DNA of 54,716 bases from CAVVVS01 sp963751355 (GCA_963751355.1 CAVVVS010000109.1:1-54716), one strand, 5' to 3'; numbered from the stretch's first letter, positions 37,191-46,995 are shown. The notes: generated by a model from the sequence alone, not told the origin. Numbers and translations: made by a program.

Positions 37191-37540
37191 GTTATTTTAA
37201 TTATATTTTATTCCGTCAATCCCGAATCCTCAAACGAAAATGTTTTTTTGTGATTTGTTATAATACACTATAGTTTATCCTTTCAAATTTTTCCTATTTT
37301 AATTGTATAAACTTAAAGCAAAGTTTAATGATAGTTTGAAGTTTCGTCGAACAGAATATCTGTATGTCAACTTGGCAAGTTAACCTAAATTACCAATATT
37401 CAATTAAGAATGAACTTTTAAATTATTAAATTACTGCGTAACAAAATAGTTGAAACGGATTAAAAATCCCCTTAAATAATTTTATTGATAATAAACTATA
37501 CAGGCGCCGAATCAATATTGTGTTCGGCGCCTAAATTGTA
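37191..37540. other. 350-bp gap between convergent genes
   Basis: No gene is seen; in particular no reading frame with histidine-kinase motifs continues the sensor. The only clear element is the hairpin at 37502-37532. Confidence 0.5.
37502..37532 (-). terminator. Hairpin after the tricorn-like gene (probable terminator)
   Basis: AGGCGCCGAA (37502-37511) and TTCGGCGCCT (37523-37532) form a perfect 10-bp stem with an 11-base loop, nine bases from the stop of the minus-strand gene. The T tract on the minus strand is imperfect (GTATAGTTTATT). It could also stop transcription from the convergent sensor gene. Confidence 0.7.
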
Positions 37541-40500
37541 TCACTTCGATTTAACCGGATAAGGCGGTTGTTTAGGGAATGTGTACGGATGTTCTTTTAT
37601 TTGTTTGAGTGCAGTTTGAATTGCGGTTTCAAGCTGCGGATCTTTCCCAGCCATAACCGAAGCCGGATCGTTATCTACGCGGATATCCGGATCGGCACCG
37701 TGGTTTTCAATCCACCATTTATCCTGTTTTCCGTAAAATCCGTTATTGGACTGTTCAACATGTCCGTTATCGATAGTTGTTTGACCGTTGATAATGCCGG
37801 TTAATCCTCCCCATGAATTTACGCCAACAACAGTTCCCATATGACGGGCTTTAAAATCTTCGATAAATGCTTCGCCGTCTGAGCCGTTATATTCATTTGA
37901 AATTACTACATATTTTCCGGTTGACGTGCTTCCTGGATATCTAAATGGAACCATATTAGCTAAAACATTGTGAGCTACCATCTGCCGTTCGAGTTTATCA
38001 ATCATGAAGTATTCCGTCCATCCGCCGGAATTACGGCGCACATCAATTATAATTCCTTTCTTATAACGGAATGCACGCCAGAATTTATCAAATTCGCCTA
38101 TATTACCGGCGCCCATAGCATTAATGTGCATATAACCTAATTCACCGTTACTTTCTTTCAGAACTTTATGGATGTTGCCGGTAAGCCAGCTAAAGTAACG
38201 TAACCGGGAACTATTATGTATCGGAACGATTGAGTAAGTTTTTGCTCCTTTTTCGTCAGGCTTGTTATTTAAGGTGATAGATATTTTTTGACCTTTCGTT
38301 ACCTGCATATATTTGAAATAATCATCCGGCACTTTTATTTCGTGTCCGTTGATTGCAATCAAGTAATCGCCCTCTTTCAAATCTACATCCGGTCGTACTA
38401 AAGGTGATTTTAAATTTAGATTGTACTCTGTAGGGCCATATATTTTTGTGAACTTATAATAGCCTGCAGAATTGTCTGCAGTTAAATCGGCACCGAGCCA
38501 GCCGGAGTACACTTCCGATTTAGGTGCTATATCCGGTCCGTTATCACCCCCGAAAATATAAGTATGTGATACACTCAATTCTCCGACCATTTGCTGCAAA
38601 ACCCAGTTTAACTGTGCCCGTGAAGTTATGTAAGGGATGTATGCTCTGTACTTTTCTCCGATAGCTTTCCAATTTAAACCGAACATATTTGGATCGAAAA
38701 AAAAGTCTCTGTACCATCGCCATGTATCGTTAAATATCTGGTGCCATTCTTTCTGCAGATCAACAGTGTAAGTCATATTATCTAAATCTAAAAGTTTTCC
38801 AAGACTATTTGTTTTAAAAGCTTCATCGAACGAAGTTGTGTAAATATCTTTATCCCTTTCGATGAGTAAATATTTCCCATTAATAGAAGTAGAATAATTT
38901 TTTATTTTCTTGCTAAGAATATTTTCCTTTTTATCTTTCATATCAAAGATATGCAGTTTCCATTTTGTTTGACCCTTAGGCTTGAATATTTCCTCATACT
39001 CGGCTTGAGTAAACTTAGGAACCGAACACCATGCCACTTTTCCTTTACCTGCTTTCAAGTAAAAATAATTTCCAGGTTCAACCGGCAGGGGATAAGTACG
39101 TTTTTGAATCCCATCTAAATCAATACGGAATTTAACCGAAGCTTTAGGTTCATTTTTAGTCACTGCTTGGTCAAACGGTGGATTCAATCCGTTCTGAAGC
39201 TGCACAACCATCACTTGCTGCGGATTTGCAATTACATGATCGTCCTCGTAAAAGTCCATTTGAATATCGAAATTTCTGCTGGATAAATAATAAAGATATT
39301 GACCGTTTGCATCGAAGGTAGGATTTATATTATCATAGAAGTCATTGGTTATCGAATAACTTTTATCCTTATCCAAACTGTAAAGATAAATAACACTGTT
39401 TTTATTATAGTGAACAAAACTGTATGCAATCCACTTACTATCGGGCGACCAGGTGTAATCACTTATTTCCCAGTAAAACTCATCATTTTTTAATTGGTTG
39501 GATTCAGCGAATTTGTGAAGTTTTTTAGTAGCAACATCAACATAGAAAAGTGCAAAATCTTTATTTCCGAATAATATTTTTTTACTGTCGGGAGACCAGA
39601 GCAGATGATAATTCGTTCTGTCCAATGATGTTGTTAATTGCTTCCAATTCCCGCCTTCAACACTTTGCATATAAAGTTCATATTCTCCCGATTTATCGGA
39701 AAAGAAAGCTACCCATTTGCCATCGGGAGATATCTGAGGAAACATTTCTCTCGTTCCGGGAGTATTGGATAGATTTTTCGTTTCACCTTTACCTGTCGGC
39801 ACGACAAACACATCACCCCGTGCATCAATAGCAGCATCTTTCCCATCATTTGATATTGATGTATAATGTACATAACCTTTAGGGTTAATTACTCTATCCC
39901 TTAATTTCCACTTATCGGAAGGAACATTAATCGTAAGCTGATGAATTTTGCCAGTACTTACATCTATTAAATTTAGGTAACCATCATGCAAAAAAATAAT
40001 TTGTTTATGATCCGTACAGGGTGTCATTACATCAAAATTATCATAATTTGTAAGTTCGGTTATCTTTTTAGTAGAGAGGTCATATTTATAGATATTAGAT
40101 ATCCCGTTAGTTCGGTCGGATACAAAGTACATATCATTACCTATCCACATTGGATACGCATTCATCCCCACATAATGAGTTACTGGTGTAAATTTATTTT
40201 CCTTAAAATCATACATCCAGATATCGGGATAATCACCTCCTTTATAACGTTTCCAATAATAATCTTCTCTTCCTTTCCGAACGTAAAGAATTTTGTTACC
40301 GTCGGGAGAGAAACTGCAGTCAACACCTCGGTCTAAAGGAAATCTCTCAGGTGCAGAGCCGTTTTTTTCGGCGAAATAAAGGTTAGGATCTCTCATTATA
40401 TAATTTTCCCAGAACGAGCGAAAAACAACCCGTTTCCCGTCGGGTGTCCACGTAACTGTTTCCGCACCGCCAGGATTGTAAGTGATTCTTTTAGGAATTC

Positions 40501-40792
40501 CCCCTTCAGCAGGCATCACGTAAATACTTTGTACACCGTCATAACTTGCGGTAAAGGCAATTGACTTCCCGTCGGGTGAAAACCTTGCTCTGTATTCATC
40601 ACCGGGAAATGTAGTTAATCTTGATGCTGTACCGCCGGAAGATTTAACAAGCCATAAATCACCTTCGTATGTAAAGACAATTTTATTTCCATGAATATCA
40701 GGATCTCTCATAAAACGAGCTTGTTCTTGTGCGAGCGAAACCGAGATTGTCAGGAATAATGTAACATAAATTGAAAGTAAGATCTTTTTCAT
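37541..40792 (-). CDS. Tricorn-like S41 protease
   Basis: The 1083-residue protein has a signal peptide (about 1-22, VSLAQ), so it works in the periplasm or outside, unlike the cytosolic archaeal tricorn core. Residues 25-670 are TolB/WD40-like propeller repeats (FSPDGKSIAF, WTPDGKRVVF, ISPDGKWVAFFSD, WSPDSKWIAYSF). A C1-like region has GELSVSHTY with His743, a PDZ domain follows (about 765-870, GWLGADLT, LKEGDYLIAINGHEI), and the S41 catalytic part has YNGSDGEAF with Ser971 and WIENHGADPDI with Glu1029. These match the tricorn His-Ser-Glu catalytic set. It degrades peptides, probably downstream of other proteases. Confidence 0.93.
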   Translation of the reverse strand: MKKILLSIYVTLFLTISVSLAQEQARFMRDPDIHGNKIVFTYEGDLWLVKSSGGTASRLTTFPGDEYRARFSPDGKSIAFTASYDGVQSIYVMPAEGGIPKRITYNPGGAETVTWTPDGKRVVFRSFWENYIMRDPNLYFAEKNGSAPERFPLDRGVDCSFSPDGNKILYVRKGREDYYWKRYKGGDYPDIWMYDFKENKFTPVTHYVGMNAYPMWIGNDMYFVSDRTNGISNIYKYDLSTKKITELTNYDNFDVMTPCTDHKQIIFLHDGYLNLIDVSTGKIHQLTINVPSDKWKLRDRVINPKGYVHYTSISNDGKDAAIDARGDVFVVPTGKGETKNLSNTPGTREMFPQISPDGKWVAFFSDKSGEYELYMQSVEGGNWKQLTTSLDRTNYHLLWSPDSKKILFGNKDFALFYVDVATKKLHKFAESNQLKNDEFYWEISDYTWSPDSKWIAYSFVHYNKNSVIYLYSLDKDKSYSITNDFYDNINPTFDANGQYLYYLSSRNFDIQMDFYEDDHVIANPQQVMVVQLQNGLNPPFDQAVTKNEPKASVKFRIDLDGIQKRTYPLPVEPGNYFYLKAGKGKVAWCSVPKFTQAEYEEIFKPKGQTKWKLHIFDMKDKKENILSKKIKNYSTSINGKYLLIERDKDIYTTSFDEAFKTNSLGKLLDLDNMTYTVDLQKEWHQIFNDTWRWYRDFFFDPNMFGLNWKAIGEKYRAYIPYITSRAQLNWVLQQMVGELSVSHTYIFGGDNGPDIAPKSEVYSGWLGADLTADNSAGYYKFTKIYGPTEYNLNLKSPLVRPDVDLKEGDYLIAINGHEIKVPDDYFKYMQVTKGQKISITLNNKPDEKGAKTYSIVPIHNSSRLRYFSWLTGNIHKVLKESNGELGYMHINAMGAGNIGEFDKFWRAFRYKKGIIIDVRRNSGGWTEYFMIDKLERQMVAHNVLANMVPFRYPGSTSTGKYVVISNEYNGSDGEAFIEDFKARHMGTVVGVNSWGGLTGIINGQTTIDNGHVEQSNNGFYGKQDKWWIENHGADPDIRVDNDPASVMAGKDPQLETAIQTALKQIKEHPYTFPKQPPYPVKSK

Positions 40793-41128
40793 ATTATACT
40801 CCGGATTTTTGAATTGTTAGTTCCAAAGTTAAGTAAATTCATTTAAATATTTTTATTCCTAATGGTAATTTCAGAACTAGAGTTTCCACGAAAAAACAAT
40901 AATATTATTGAAGATATTATGCATTCAAGTTTTGTTCACATATGATTATGTTCTTACTACTTAGAAAAATAAAATTCAGAGTTCTCGTATATGCAAATAT
41001 TGTTCAAATTCTCTACAGTTTATTTGCTATTAGACAAATAAATTCGTTTGGTATATAACTTGTATTCAATTCCTCAGTTAAAGTGTTAATGATTAATATT
41101 TATAGAAAATAATAAAGGGGCTTTTAAA
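40793..41128. other. 336-bp AT-rich gap upstream of the small membrane gene
   Basis: It lies between the start of the tricorn-like gene (minus) and the small plus-strand gene, so promoters for both should be here. I see no repeat or larger open frame. Confidence 0.4.
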
Positions 41129-41260
41129 ATGTTCTGGTATAAAATGAAATCTTTGTTTGAAGAATATGAAATTGTATTCTTCATGGTTTTAATAACTTTT
41201 GGATGGGTTATACTTTATACTTTTTATATTCTCATATCAATGGTCTTTTTTGCACTATAA
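41129..41260 (+). CDS. 43-residue single-pass membrane protein
   Basis: A short frame with an ATG at 41129 and TAA at 41258-41260 encodes a 43-residue peptide beginning MFWYKMKSLFEEYE, followed by one long hydrophobic helix (about residues 15-43) rich in Phe, Ile and Val. A GGGG-type ribosome binding site (AATAAAGGGG) lies nine bases upstream. The N-terminus is amphipathic and the helix reaches the C-terminus. I do not recognise a family. The layout is like small membrane regulators or the smallest subunits of membrane complexes. A chance frame is possible, but the ribosome binding site supports translation. Confidence 0.5.
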   Translation: MFWYKMKSLFEEYEIVFFMVLITFGWVILYTFYILISMVFFAL

Positions 41261-41475
41261 ATGGATTTAAATTCACATTTTGGTTTAAATCTTTTCAAGG
41301 CGTTTTGCTTGAAACTATTCAAATTAAAAAATATTTAAACTAAGTTCTCTTTTATTCATTAATCAGAGAATATTATCCGATTTATAACTATTGTATTATT
41401 TTTTTTGATACTCCGATTTAATGAATTTCTTTGAAACAACAAACTACCATTTCGCTAAAAAACTTTTACTGATAA

Positions 41476-41985
41476 TTACCATCTGTTGTTATGAATTTTA
41501 GTAATATCATATCTATCTTCTCCGGGAATCTGTTCAGCCGGGTAACCAATTGAAACAAGTGAGATTGGGATAACATTATCAGGTATAGTAAAATAATTTT
41601 TCATTTGTTCGATAACATCGTTATTAGGATAAACACTAATCCACACTGCACCAAGCCCCATGTCATGTGCCGCAAGTAAAATATTTTGTGTTGCCGCTGA
41701 ACAATTTTGCACCAGATAACCCACATTTTGCTCAAGTTTTTTATCGCCGCAAACTAGAATTCCAAGTTGAGCTTTTTTCAGCATTTCAGCGTGAGATTGT
41801 ATCTTGAACATGTCGTCCAGGATTTCTCTTTTATCCATAGTAACGAAGTGCCATGGCTGATAATTCATTGCGGAAGGGGCATACATAGCAGCTTTAAGCA
41901 GCTTTTCAACTAAATCTTGAGATACTTTTTCTCCGGTATAGTCCCTAATACTTCTTCTGGTATGAATAGCATCCAATGTTTCCAT
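41476..41985 (-). CDS. Nitroreductase family protein
   Basis: The 169-residue protein is a short-form nitroreductase: HTRRSIRDYTGEKV with the FMN-phosphate-binding Arg cluster, AAMYAPSAMNYQPWHFV, and AAHDMGLGAVWISVYP near the C-terminus, with PISLVSIGYPAEQ. It should use FMN and NAD(P)H. A ribosome binding site (GAGGGA) lies eight bases before the ATG. It is 52 bases downstream of carbamate kinase on the same strand and may be the last gene of the purine operon. Its substrate is unknown. Confidence 0.9.
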   Translation of the reverse strand: METLDAIHTRRSIRDYTGEKVSQDLVEKLLKAAMYAPSAMNYQPWHFVTMDKREILDDMFKIQSHAEMLKKAQLGILVCGDKKLEQNVGYLVQNCSAATQNILLAAHDMGLGAVWISVYPNNDVIEQMKNYFTIPDNVIPISLVSIGYPAEQIPGEDRYDITKIHNNRW

Positions 41986-42037
41986 TAAATTTCCCTCAAT
42001 TTTGATTAAACGTTAACAAATATATTTTTAGTCAATT

Positions 42038-43141
42038 TTATCCATCAATTGTCGTGCCTGCTTTACCCTGAAATGTTTGAAGGAGTAATTCAACTTTACT
42101 AATGTACACTTTTTTACCGCCGGCTTGAAGGAAATTTATGGCGGATTTTATTTTGGGTCCCATACTGCCGGCGGGGAAAACTTTTTTATTATACAATTCA
42201 ACAACTTCGTCAAGAGATAAATGTCGGAGATCCTTCTGATCCGGTTTTTGATAATTTAATTTTGCGCCATCGACATCGGTTAATATGATAAACTCACACT
42301 CTAATTCTTCACCCCGTTTTTTCGCTCTATCCATCAACATAATACCCAGGAATGCAGAGGCTAAATCTTTATCGATTACCGCTTCAACGCCTGAATAAAT
42401 TTTCGCTGCAGAAAACTCAGGATCAAACTTGCGTTTATATGTTATACCGTAATTACATTCATAAATTTCATCCCCATTATTAATTTTAGGTTCAACACGA
42501 GAAACCGGAATTCCACCGCCGCCGACCGTAATCGGTATCATGCCTGAATTTAAATTATTTTCAATTAAATCTATTTCTATTATATCTATCGGTTTGGGGG
42601 AAGGTACAACCCATCGCCAGAGCTCTTCGCCGTTTTCGTCTTTTTTATAAAATTTTAATACTCTTCCTTCGGTATTCTGTTTTTTCTCTGCATCTTTTTT
42701 CGTGTACGAAGGACCTATAAATTTTGAAGGATCTAAAAAATCGGGATCATTCTTATCAACTACTACTCGTGTGACTGTTTCAGCAACAGTTTTATTTATT
42801 CCTCTTATGCTAAGTGCATTGGTCAATTGAGCCAGCATATATCCCATTGCGCCTTGAGTATCTGCACCGCAAACATCCAACGGAAGATTGTGGAGTATCG
42901 GTTGAGCATACTCAGAACGAAGTAGAATGTTTCCTACTTGCGGACCGTTTCCGTGTGTTAGTATGAATAGATCTCCTAAGCTATCTTGAATAAGATTGGC
43001 TAAAAGTTCGCAAGTCTCGGCTGTCCTTCGCCATTGTGCACTTATATCCGGCACTATTAATTTACCGGATTGAGGGTCAACTTTCCCTGATGGGGAAACT
43101 TCGTGACCGCCGAGTGCTATAATTTTCAGTCTTTTTATCAT
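42038..43141 (-). CDS. arcC: Carbamate kinase-like enzyme
   Basis: Carbamate kinase makes ATP from ADP and carbamoyl phosphate. The 367 residues exceed the usual about 310; extra sequence lies near residues 14-35 (EVSPSGKVDPQSGK) and 145-190. Family motifs are present: HGNGPQVGN (63-71), FIGPSYTKKDAE, GGGGIPV, VIDKDLASAFLG, LTDVDGA, and FPAGSMGPKIKSAINFL. The first loop reads ALGGH where most members have ALGGN, so the Asn is replaced by His13. In this cluster the enzyme would use carbamoyl phosphate released by YgeW, which gives the pathway its ATP. It lies 144 bases after the molybdenum subunit gene. No clear ribosome binding site is seen. Confidence 0.88.
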   Translation of the reverse strand: MIKRLKIIALGGHEVSPSGKVDPQSGKLIVPDISAQWRRTAETCELLANLIQDSLGDLFILTHGNGPQVGNILLRSEYAQPILHNLPLDVCGADTQGAMGYMLAQLTNALSIRGINKTVAETVTRVVVDKNDPDFLDPSKFIGPSYTKKDAEKKQNTEGRVLKFYKKDENGEELWRWVVPSPKPIDIIEIDLIENNLNSGMIPITVGGGGIPVSRVEPKINNGDEIYECNYGITYKRKFDPEFSAAKIYSGVEAVIDKDLASAFLGIMLMDRAKKRGEELECEFIILTDVDGAKLNYQKPDQKDLRHLSLDEVVELYNKKVFPAGSMGPKIKSAINFLQAGGKKVYISKVELLLQTFQGKAGTTIDG

Positions 43142-43204
43142 AAGATTTTGTCTTTGATTATTACTGGATTTTATTTTGGAATAAATTATTAATTAAAAGA
43201 TGCA

Positions 43205-43242
43205 CGCGGTTCCGTGAATATTTTTACCGCGAATGTTTTTTT
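43205..43242. other. Hairpin between the xdh molybdenum subunit and carbamate kinase genes
   Basis: CGCGGT (43205-43210) pairs with ACCGCG (43226-43231) across a 15-base loop. It stands out against the AT-rich gap. On the minus strand it could reduce readthrough into the kinase gene or protect the upstream message; the T tract lies on the wrong side for a strong minus-strand terminator. Confidence 0.3.
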
Positions 43243-43285
43243 AAAGATTATATAAATGTTTTTTTCATACAAGAATTGCAACACT

Positions 43286-45571
43286 TTATTGTTCATGTTG
43301 TGATTCGAATTTATTTATTTTTGAATATAAAGAAAGTAATACTTTTTCATTAGTTAGTGGGGCAGAAAATTTAAATTGATTGCCGGGTTTGAATTTCTTC
43401 ATGGCATTCAGAATTGCAAAAAAACTGCCGATCCCGTACATCAGCGGAGGTTCACCGATTGCTTTGGAATTTAAAATACCTAGAGGATTTTCAGAATCTT
43501 CCAGAAAGTGAATATCAACTTTTTTAGGCGTATTGTTAATTCCAGGAATTTTATATGTTGATAATGAGTTAGTGACTAAAATCCCTTCCTGATTGTAAAT
43601 TATCTCCTCCATAGTCATCCAGCCGATTCCCTGAAGCATGGCTCCTTCTGCCTGTCCAAGATCAACTGTTTTATCGAATGAAGTACCAAAATCATGTACA
43701 ACCTTTACGGATTCGATTATATATGTTCCCCGAAGACAATCAACGGTAGCTTCAACGATCGCGGTTCCGTACGAATGATATGCAAACGCGTTTCCTTTTG
43801 AATTTTGCTTATCGAAATAAATCCCCGGTGTAGCGTATTGAGCCTGTGCAGACAGATTCACGCGAGTAAAGAAAGCTGATGAAATTAATTTCTCCCATTT
43901 TAGACCGGAAGGTAATTTATCTACAAAAATCTCTTCATCTATAATTTCAATTTTTTGATCTTTTTTAATTTTTAAAACTTCCTTTGCTGTATTTTTTAAT
44001 CTCTCTAATAAAATACCACATGCAATTTCCACAGCTTTCCCGTTCAAGTCTGCGCTGGAACTAGCAGCAGTCGGAGATGAGTTTGCAACTCTGGAAGTAT
44101 TAGAGGTTTCTATTTTTATTCTATTTATATCAATCGATAAAACTTTAGAGGCAACAAACCGTAATTTTGAATTGACTCCCTGACCCATTTCAACGGCGGC
44201 AGTGCTTATGCTAACACTTCCGTCGGAATAAATATGTACGAGTGTGCTTGCCTGGTTCATGAATGTATTGGTGAAGGAAATTCCGAAGCAAATCGGCATT
44301 AATGCAATCCCTTTTTTATAAATATTATTTGTCCGGTTGAATTCCTGTACACTCTCTCTAATCTCATTCAAATTATATAATTTAGTTGCTGTATTCCAAC
44401 ATCTTATTGCCTGACTTCTTTCAGCCTTTTGACCGTATGGAAATTCGTCATTTTCATGGAGCAGATTCTTTTCTTGGATTACCGCCGGATCGACTCCCAT
44501 TTTTTCAGCAGCCTTATAAATTGCGGATTCCATTACAAACATTGCCTGCGGACCCCCGAAACCGCGGAACGCTGTGTTTGGAGGAAGATTTGTTTTACAG
44601 CAATAACCTGTAGCTTTTACATTAGGAATGTAATAGCTGTTGGTTGAATGAAATAAAGTTCTGTCAAGAATTGCTGGTGATAAATCCGCTGATGCCCCGG
44701 CATTTTGATAAAAGGTCACATCGTATGCTAAAATTTTTCCTTCTTTAGTTAAGCCTATTTTGAAATCGGAAGAATACGGGTGACGTTTACCGGTCATTTT
44801 CATATCATCCTGGCGCGACAATATAAGCTTCACCGGTTTCTTCAACATGTATGAGGCAAGTGCAGCCATAGATGCCCATGCATTAGCCTGATCTTCCTTA
44901 CCGCCGAACCCACCGCCTAGTCTGAGGACATCGACTTCAATTTTATGCATCGGCAAACCTAGTACCCGTGCAGCCGCTCTTTGTACTACGGTTGGACCCT
45001 GTGTCGAAGAAATAATCTTTATTCCACCGCCTTCCACCGGATAAGCGATTGCTCCTTGTGTTTCAAGATAAAGGTGTTCCTGGGCTCCTGATTCTGCAGT
45101 ACCGTTAACTACGATATCGCACTTATCCCATGCGGCATCAATGTTACCGCAGCCAAATACTCGGGGGGGGATAATCAGGTCACCTTTTTTGAATGCATTT
45201 CGAGGATCAATTATCACAGGAAGTTTCTCAAATTCAATTTTTATTAGTTTGCTTGCTTTCTTTGCTATCAGTCTTGATTCAGCAATTACTACTGCGATAG
45301 GTTGTCCTGAATACTCAACCATATTTTCCGCAAATAAAACTTCATCCTGAACAATTCCCCCAATTTGGTTTTGACCAGTTATATCCTGTGCCGAGAAAAT
45401 TGCATTCACTCCTTTTAGTTTCCATGCTTCGGAAAAATCCAGAGATATTATTTTTGCATGTGCTGCCGGGGAGGAAAATACATACGCATACAAAGTTCCT
45501 TCCGGTACGTTAATGTCGTCAATAAATTGCGATTCTCCTTTCACATGCTGGTGATAATCGATATGCCTCAT
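43286..45571 (-). CDS. Xanthine dehydrogenase, molybdenum-binding subunit
   Basis: The 761-residue subunit hydroxylates purines with the molybdopterin cofactor. Positions equivalent to the purine-binding residues of bovine xanthine oxidase are kept: LGGGFGGKE with Glu226 (Glu802), NTAFRGFGGPQ with Arg336 (Arg880) and the catalytic Glu707 in AIGEPPLM (Glu1261). EMGQGVNSKL (461-470) and NSSPTAASSSADLNG are also typical. The full purine-binding set points to xanthine or hypoxanthine rather than aldehydes. Its ATG overlaps the stop of the FeS/FAD subunit (ATGA). It may correspond to XdhA/XdhD of the E. coli region; a selenium-dependent form cannot be told from sequence. Confidence 0.92.
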   Translation of the reverse strand: MRHIDYHQHVKGESQFIDDINVPEGTLYAYVFSSPAAHAKIISLDFSEAWKLKGVNAIFSAQDITGQNQIGGIVQDEVLFAENMVEYSGQPIAVVIAESRLIAKKASKLIKIEFEKLPVIIDPRNAFKKGDLIIPPRVFGCGNIDAAWDKCDIVVNGTAESGAQEHLYLETQGAIAYPVEGGGIKIISSTQGPTVVQRAAARVLGLPMHKIEVDVLRLGGGFGGKEDQANAWASMAALASYMLKKPVKLILSRQDDMKMTGKRHPYSSDFKIGLTKEGKILAYDVTFYQNAGASADLSPAILDRTLFHSTNSYYIPNVKATGYCCKTNLPPNTAFRGFGGPQAMFVMESAIYKAAEKMGVDPAVIQEKNLLHENDEFPYGQKAERSQAIRCWNTATKLYNLNEIRESVQEFNRTNNIYKKGIALMPICFGISFTNTFMNQASTLVHIYSDGSVSISTAAVEMGQGVNSKLRFVASKVLSIDINRIKIETSNTSRVANSSPTAASSSADLNGKAVEIACGILLERLKNTAKEVLKIKKDQKIEIIDEEIFVDKLPSGLKWEKLISSAFFTRVNLSAQAQYATPGIYFDKQNSKGNAFAYHSYGTAIVEATVDCLRGTYIIESVKVVHDFGTSFDKTVDLGQAEGAMLQGIGWMTMEEIIYNQEGILVTNSLSTYKIPGINNTPKKVDIHFLEDSENPLGILNSKAIGEPPLMYGIGSFFAILNAMKKFKPGNQFKFSAPLTNEKVLLSLYSKINKFESQHEQ

Positions 45572-46995
45572 ACCAGTTCCTCGATTTTTATCATGTGAGG
45601 GAAAAGATTTGTAAAATGAGCATAAATTAATTGATGAAGTAATAACTTTTTATATTCAGCTGAACCTCTTGCATCGGTAATAGGATTAATTTCCGATTGT
45701 GCTATTGCGGCAGCTTCTACTATTATCTCATTCGAAATTTCCTTACCTGTCAAATAAGTAATTGTATTTTCCATCAGTAACGGAACAGGCGCGACTCCGC
45801 CAGCCGACAGCTTTATTTTTGTAATCGTATATTTATTAGTTTCTAAAAATATTGCGGAGTTTACGCTTGCAATATCAAGATGAGTTCTGCGTGATACCTT
45901 TTCAAAATTACAATGAGTGCCTTTATTAGGTATTGGTATCGTTACTGCATCAAGTATTTCATTCAGCTGTTTATTTAGATGTTTATAACCTTTGAAAAAA
46001 TCTTTTAATTCAACTTCTCTTTTTATACTTTCGTACTTTAATAGCAACGTCGCATCTAATGCCAGCAGAATAATTGTCAAATCGCCAATAGGTGATGCAT
46101 TAACAATATTCCCACCGACTGTGGCCACATTCCTGATAGGTAATGAGCCGAACAATTTTAAATTATAACTGAGATTTGGGAAAAGTTTTTGTAATATTTC
46201 GGAAGACTGCAGGTCGGAAATAGTACAAAGTGCATCGATATAACATTTGTGATCTTCCAGCCAAATTCCGTTTGACTTTTTCTTTCTTGATAAAAATTTT
46301 ACTTCCTGGTCTGAAATTTCTTCACCCCTCTGAACAAATAGGTCAGTACCTCCCGATATTAATAACTCTTTATCTCCGTTACGGGTAATTTTCTCATTAA
46401 TTTTTGTCGATAGCTCGTTTAATCTTTCGTGTATATTTGCAAAATATTTAGGTATGATTTTATTTTGGATTAATGTATTTAAGTGATCACCTTCAATAAT
46501 ATCCTCACCGTGTATTATTTTTGTTATTGAATAGACAGATCTCTTGATAGATTGGTAACCGGTGCAGCGGCAGATATTTCCGTCTAAGGCACTCACGGCT
46601 TCGTCCGGATCAACTACTTCATTATTAAGCAGATATCCTGTCAATGAAATAATAAAACCGGGAGTGCAGAAACCGCATTGAGTCCCTCCTTCATTCACAA
46701 AATATTGTTGCACCGGGGTAAGTTCGTTTTGATTTAACCCTTCAATGGTAATTACATGTTTACCATTAACAGAGCCCAAGGGTAATAAACACGAGTTTTT
46801 AGAACTGTAAATAACTTTATGTTTATTCGGTTCGCCGATAAGTACGGTACAGGCTCCACAGTCACCTTCACGGCAGGCTTCTTTAGTTCCTGTCAGATGC
46901 AGATGTTTGCGTAAAAAATCGAGTAGCGTAGTAGCCGGGTGTAAAGAAGTCTCGATTTCTTTATCGTTGCATATAAAGTTTATCGATAAGTTCAC
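45568..46995 (-). CDS. Xanthine dehydrogenase, fused [2Fe-2S]/FAD subunit
   Basis: The 475-residue protein joins the two electron-transfer modules. The first [2Fe-2S] cluster is held by Cys41, Cys46, Cys49 (CREGDCGAC) and Cys69, the second by Cys107, Cys110 (CGFC), Cys142 and Cys144 (CRC). The FAD domain starts near residue 205 (LISGGTDLFVQRG) and has PIRNVATVGGNIVNASPIGD. The start is GTG at 46995: an ATG two bases upstream is out of frame, and GTG follows an AAAGGGG ribosome binding site. It feeds electrons from the molybdenum subunit, whose ATG overlaps this gene's stop, to NAD or another acceptor. Confidence 0.93.
   Translation of the reverse strand: MNLSINFICNDKEIETSLHPATTLLDFLRKHLHLTGTKEACREGDCGACTVLIGEPNKHKVIYSSKNSCLLPLGSVNGKHVITIEGLNQNELTPVQQYFVNEGGTQCGFCTPGFIISLTGYLLNNEVVDPDEAVSALDGNICRCTGYQSIKRSVYSITKIIHGEDIIEGDHLNTLIQNKIIPKYFANIHERLNELSTKINEKITRNGDKELLISGGTDLFVQRGEEISDQEVKFLSRKKKSNGIWLEDHKCYIDALCTISDLQSSEILQKLFPNLSYNLKLFGSLPIRNVATVGGNIVNASPIGDLTIILLALDATLLLKYESIKREVELKDFFKGYKHLNKQLNEILDAVTIPIPNKGTHCNFEKVSRRTHLDIASVNSAIFLETNKYTITKIKLSAGGVAPVPLLMENTITYLTGKEISNEIIVEAAAIAQSEINPITDARGSAEYKKLLLHQLIYAHFTNLFPHMIKIEELV

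Noticed and set aside
37191..37540. Frameshifted histidine kinase after the sensor
   Set aside because: No H-box, N-box or G-box sequence occurs in any frame, and the sequence is AT-rich non-coding.
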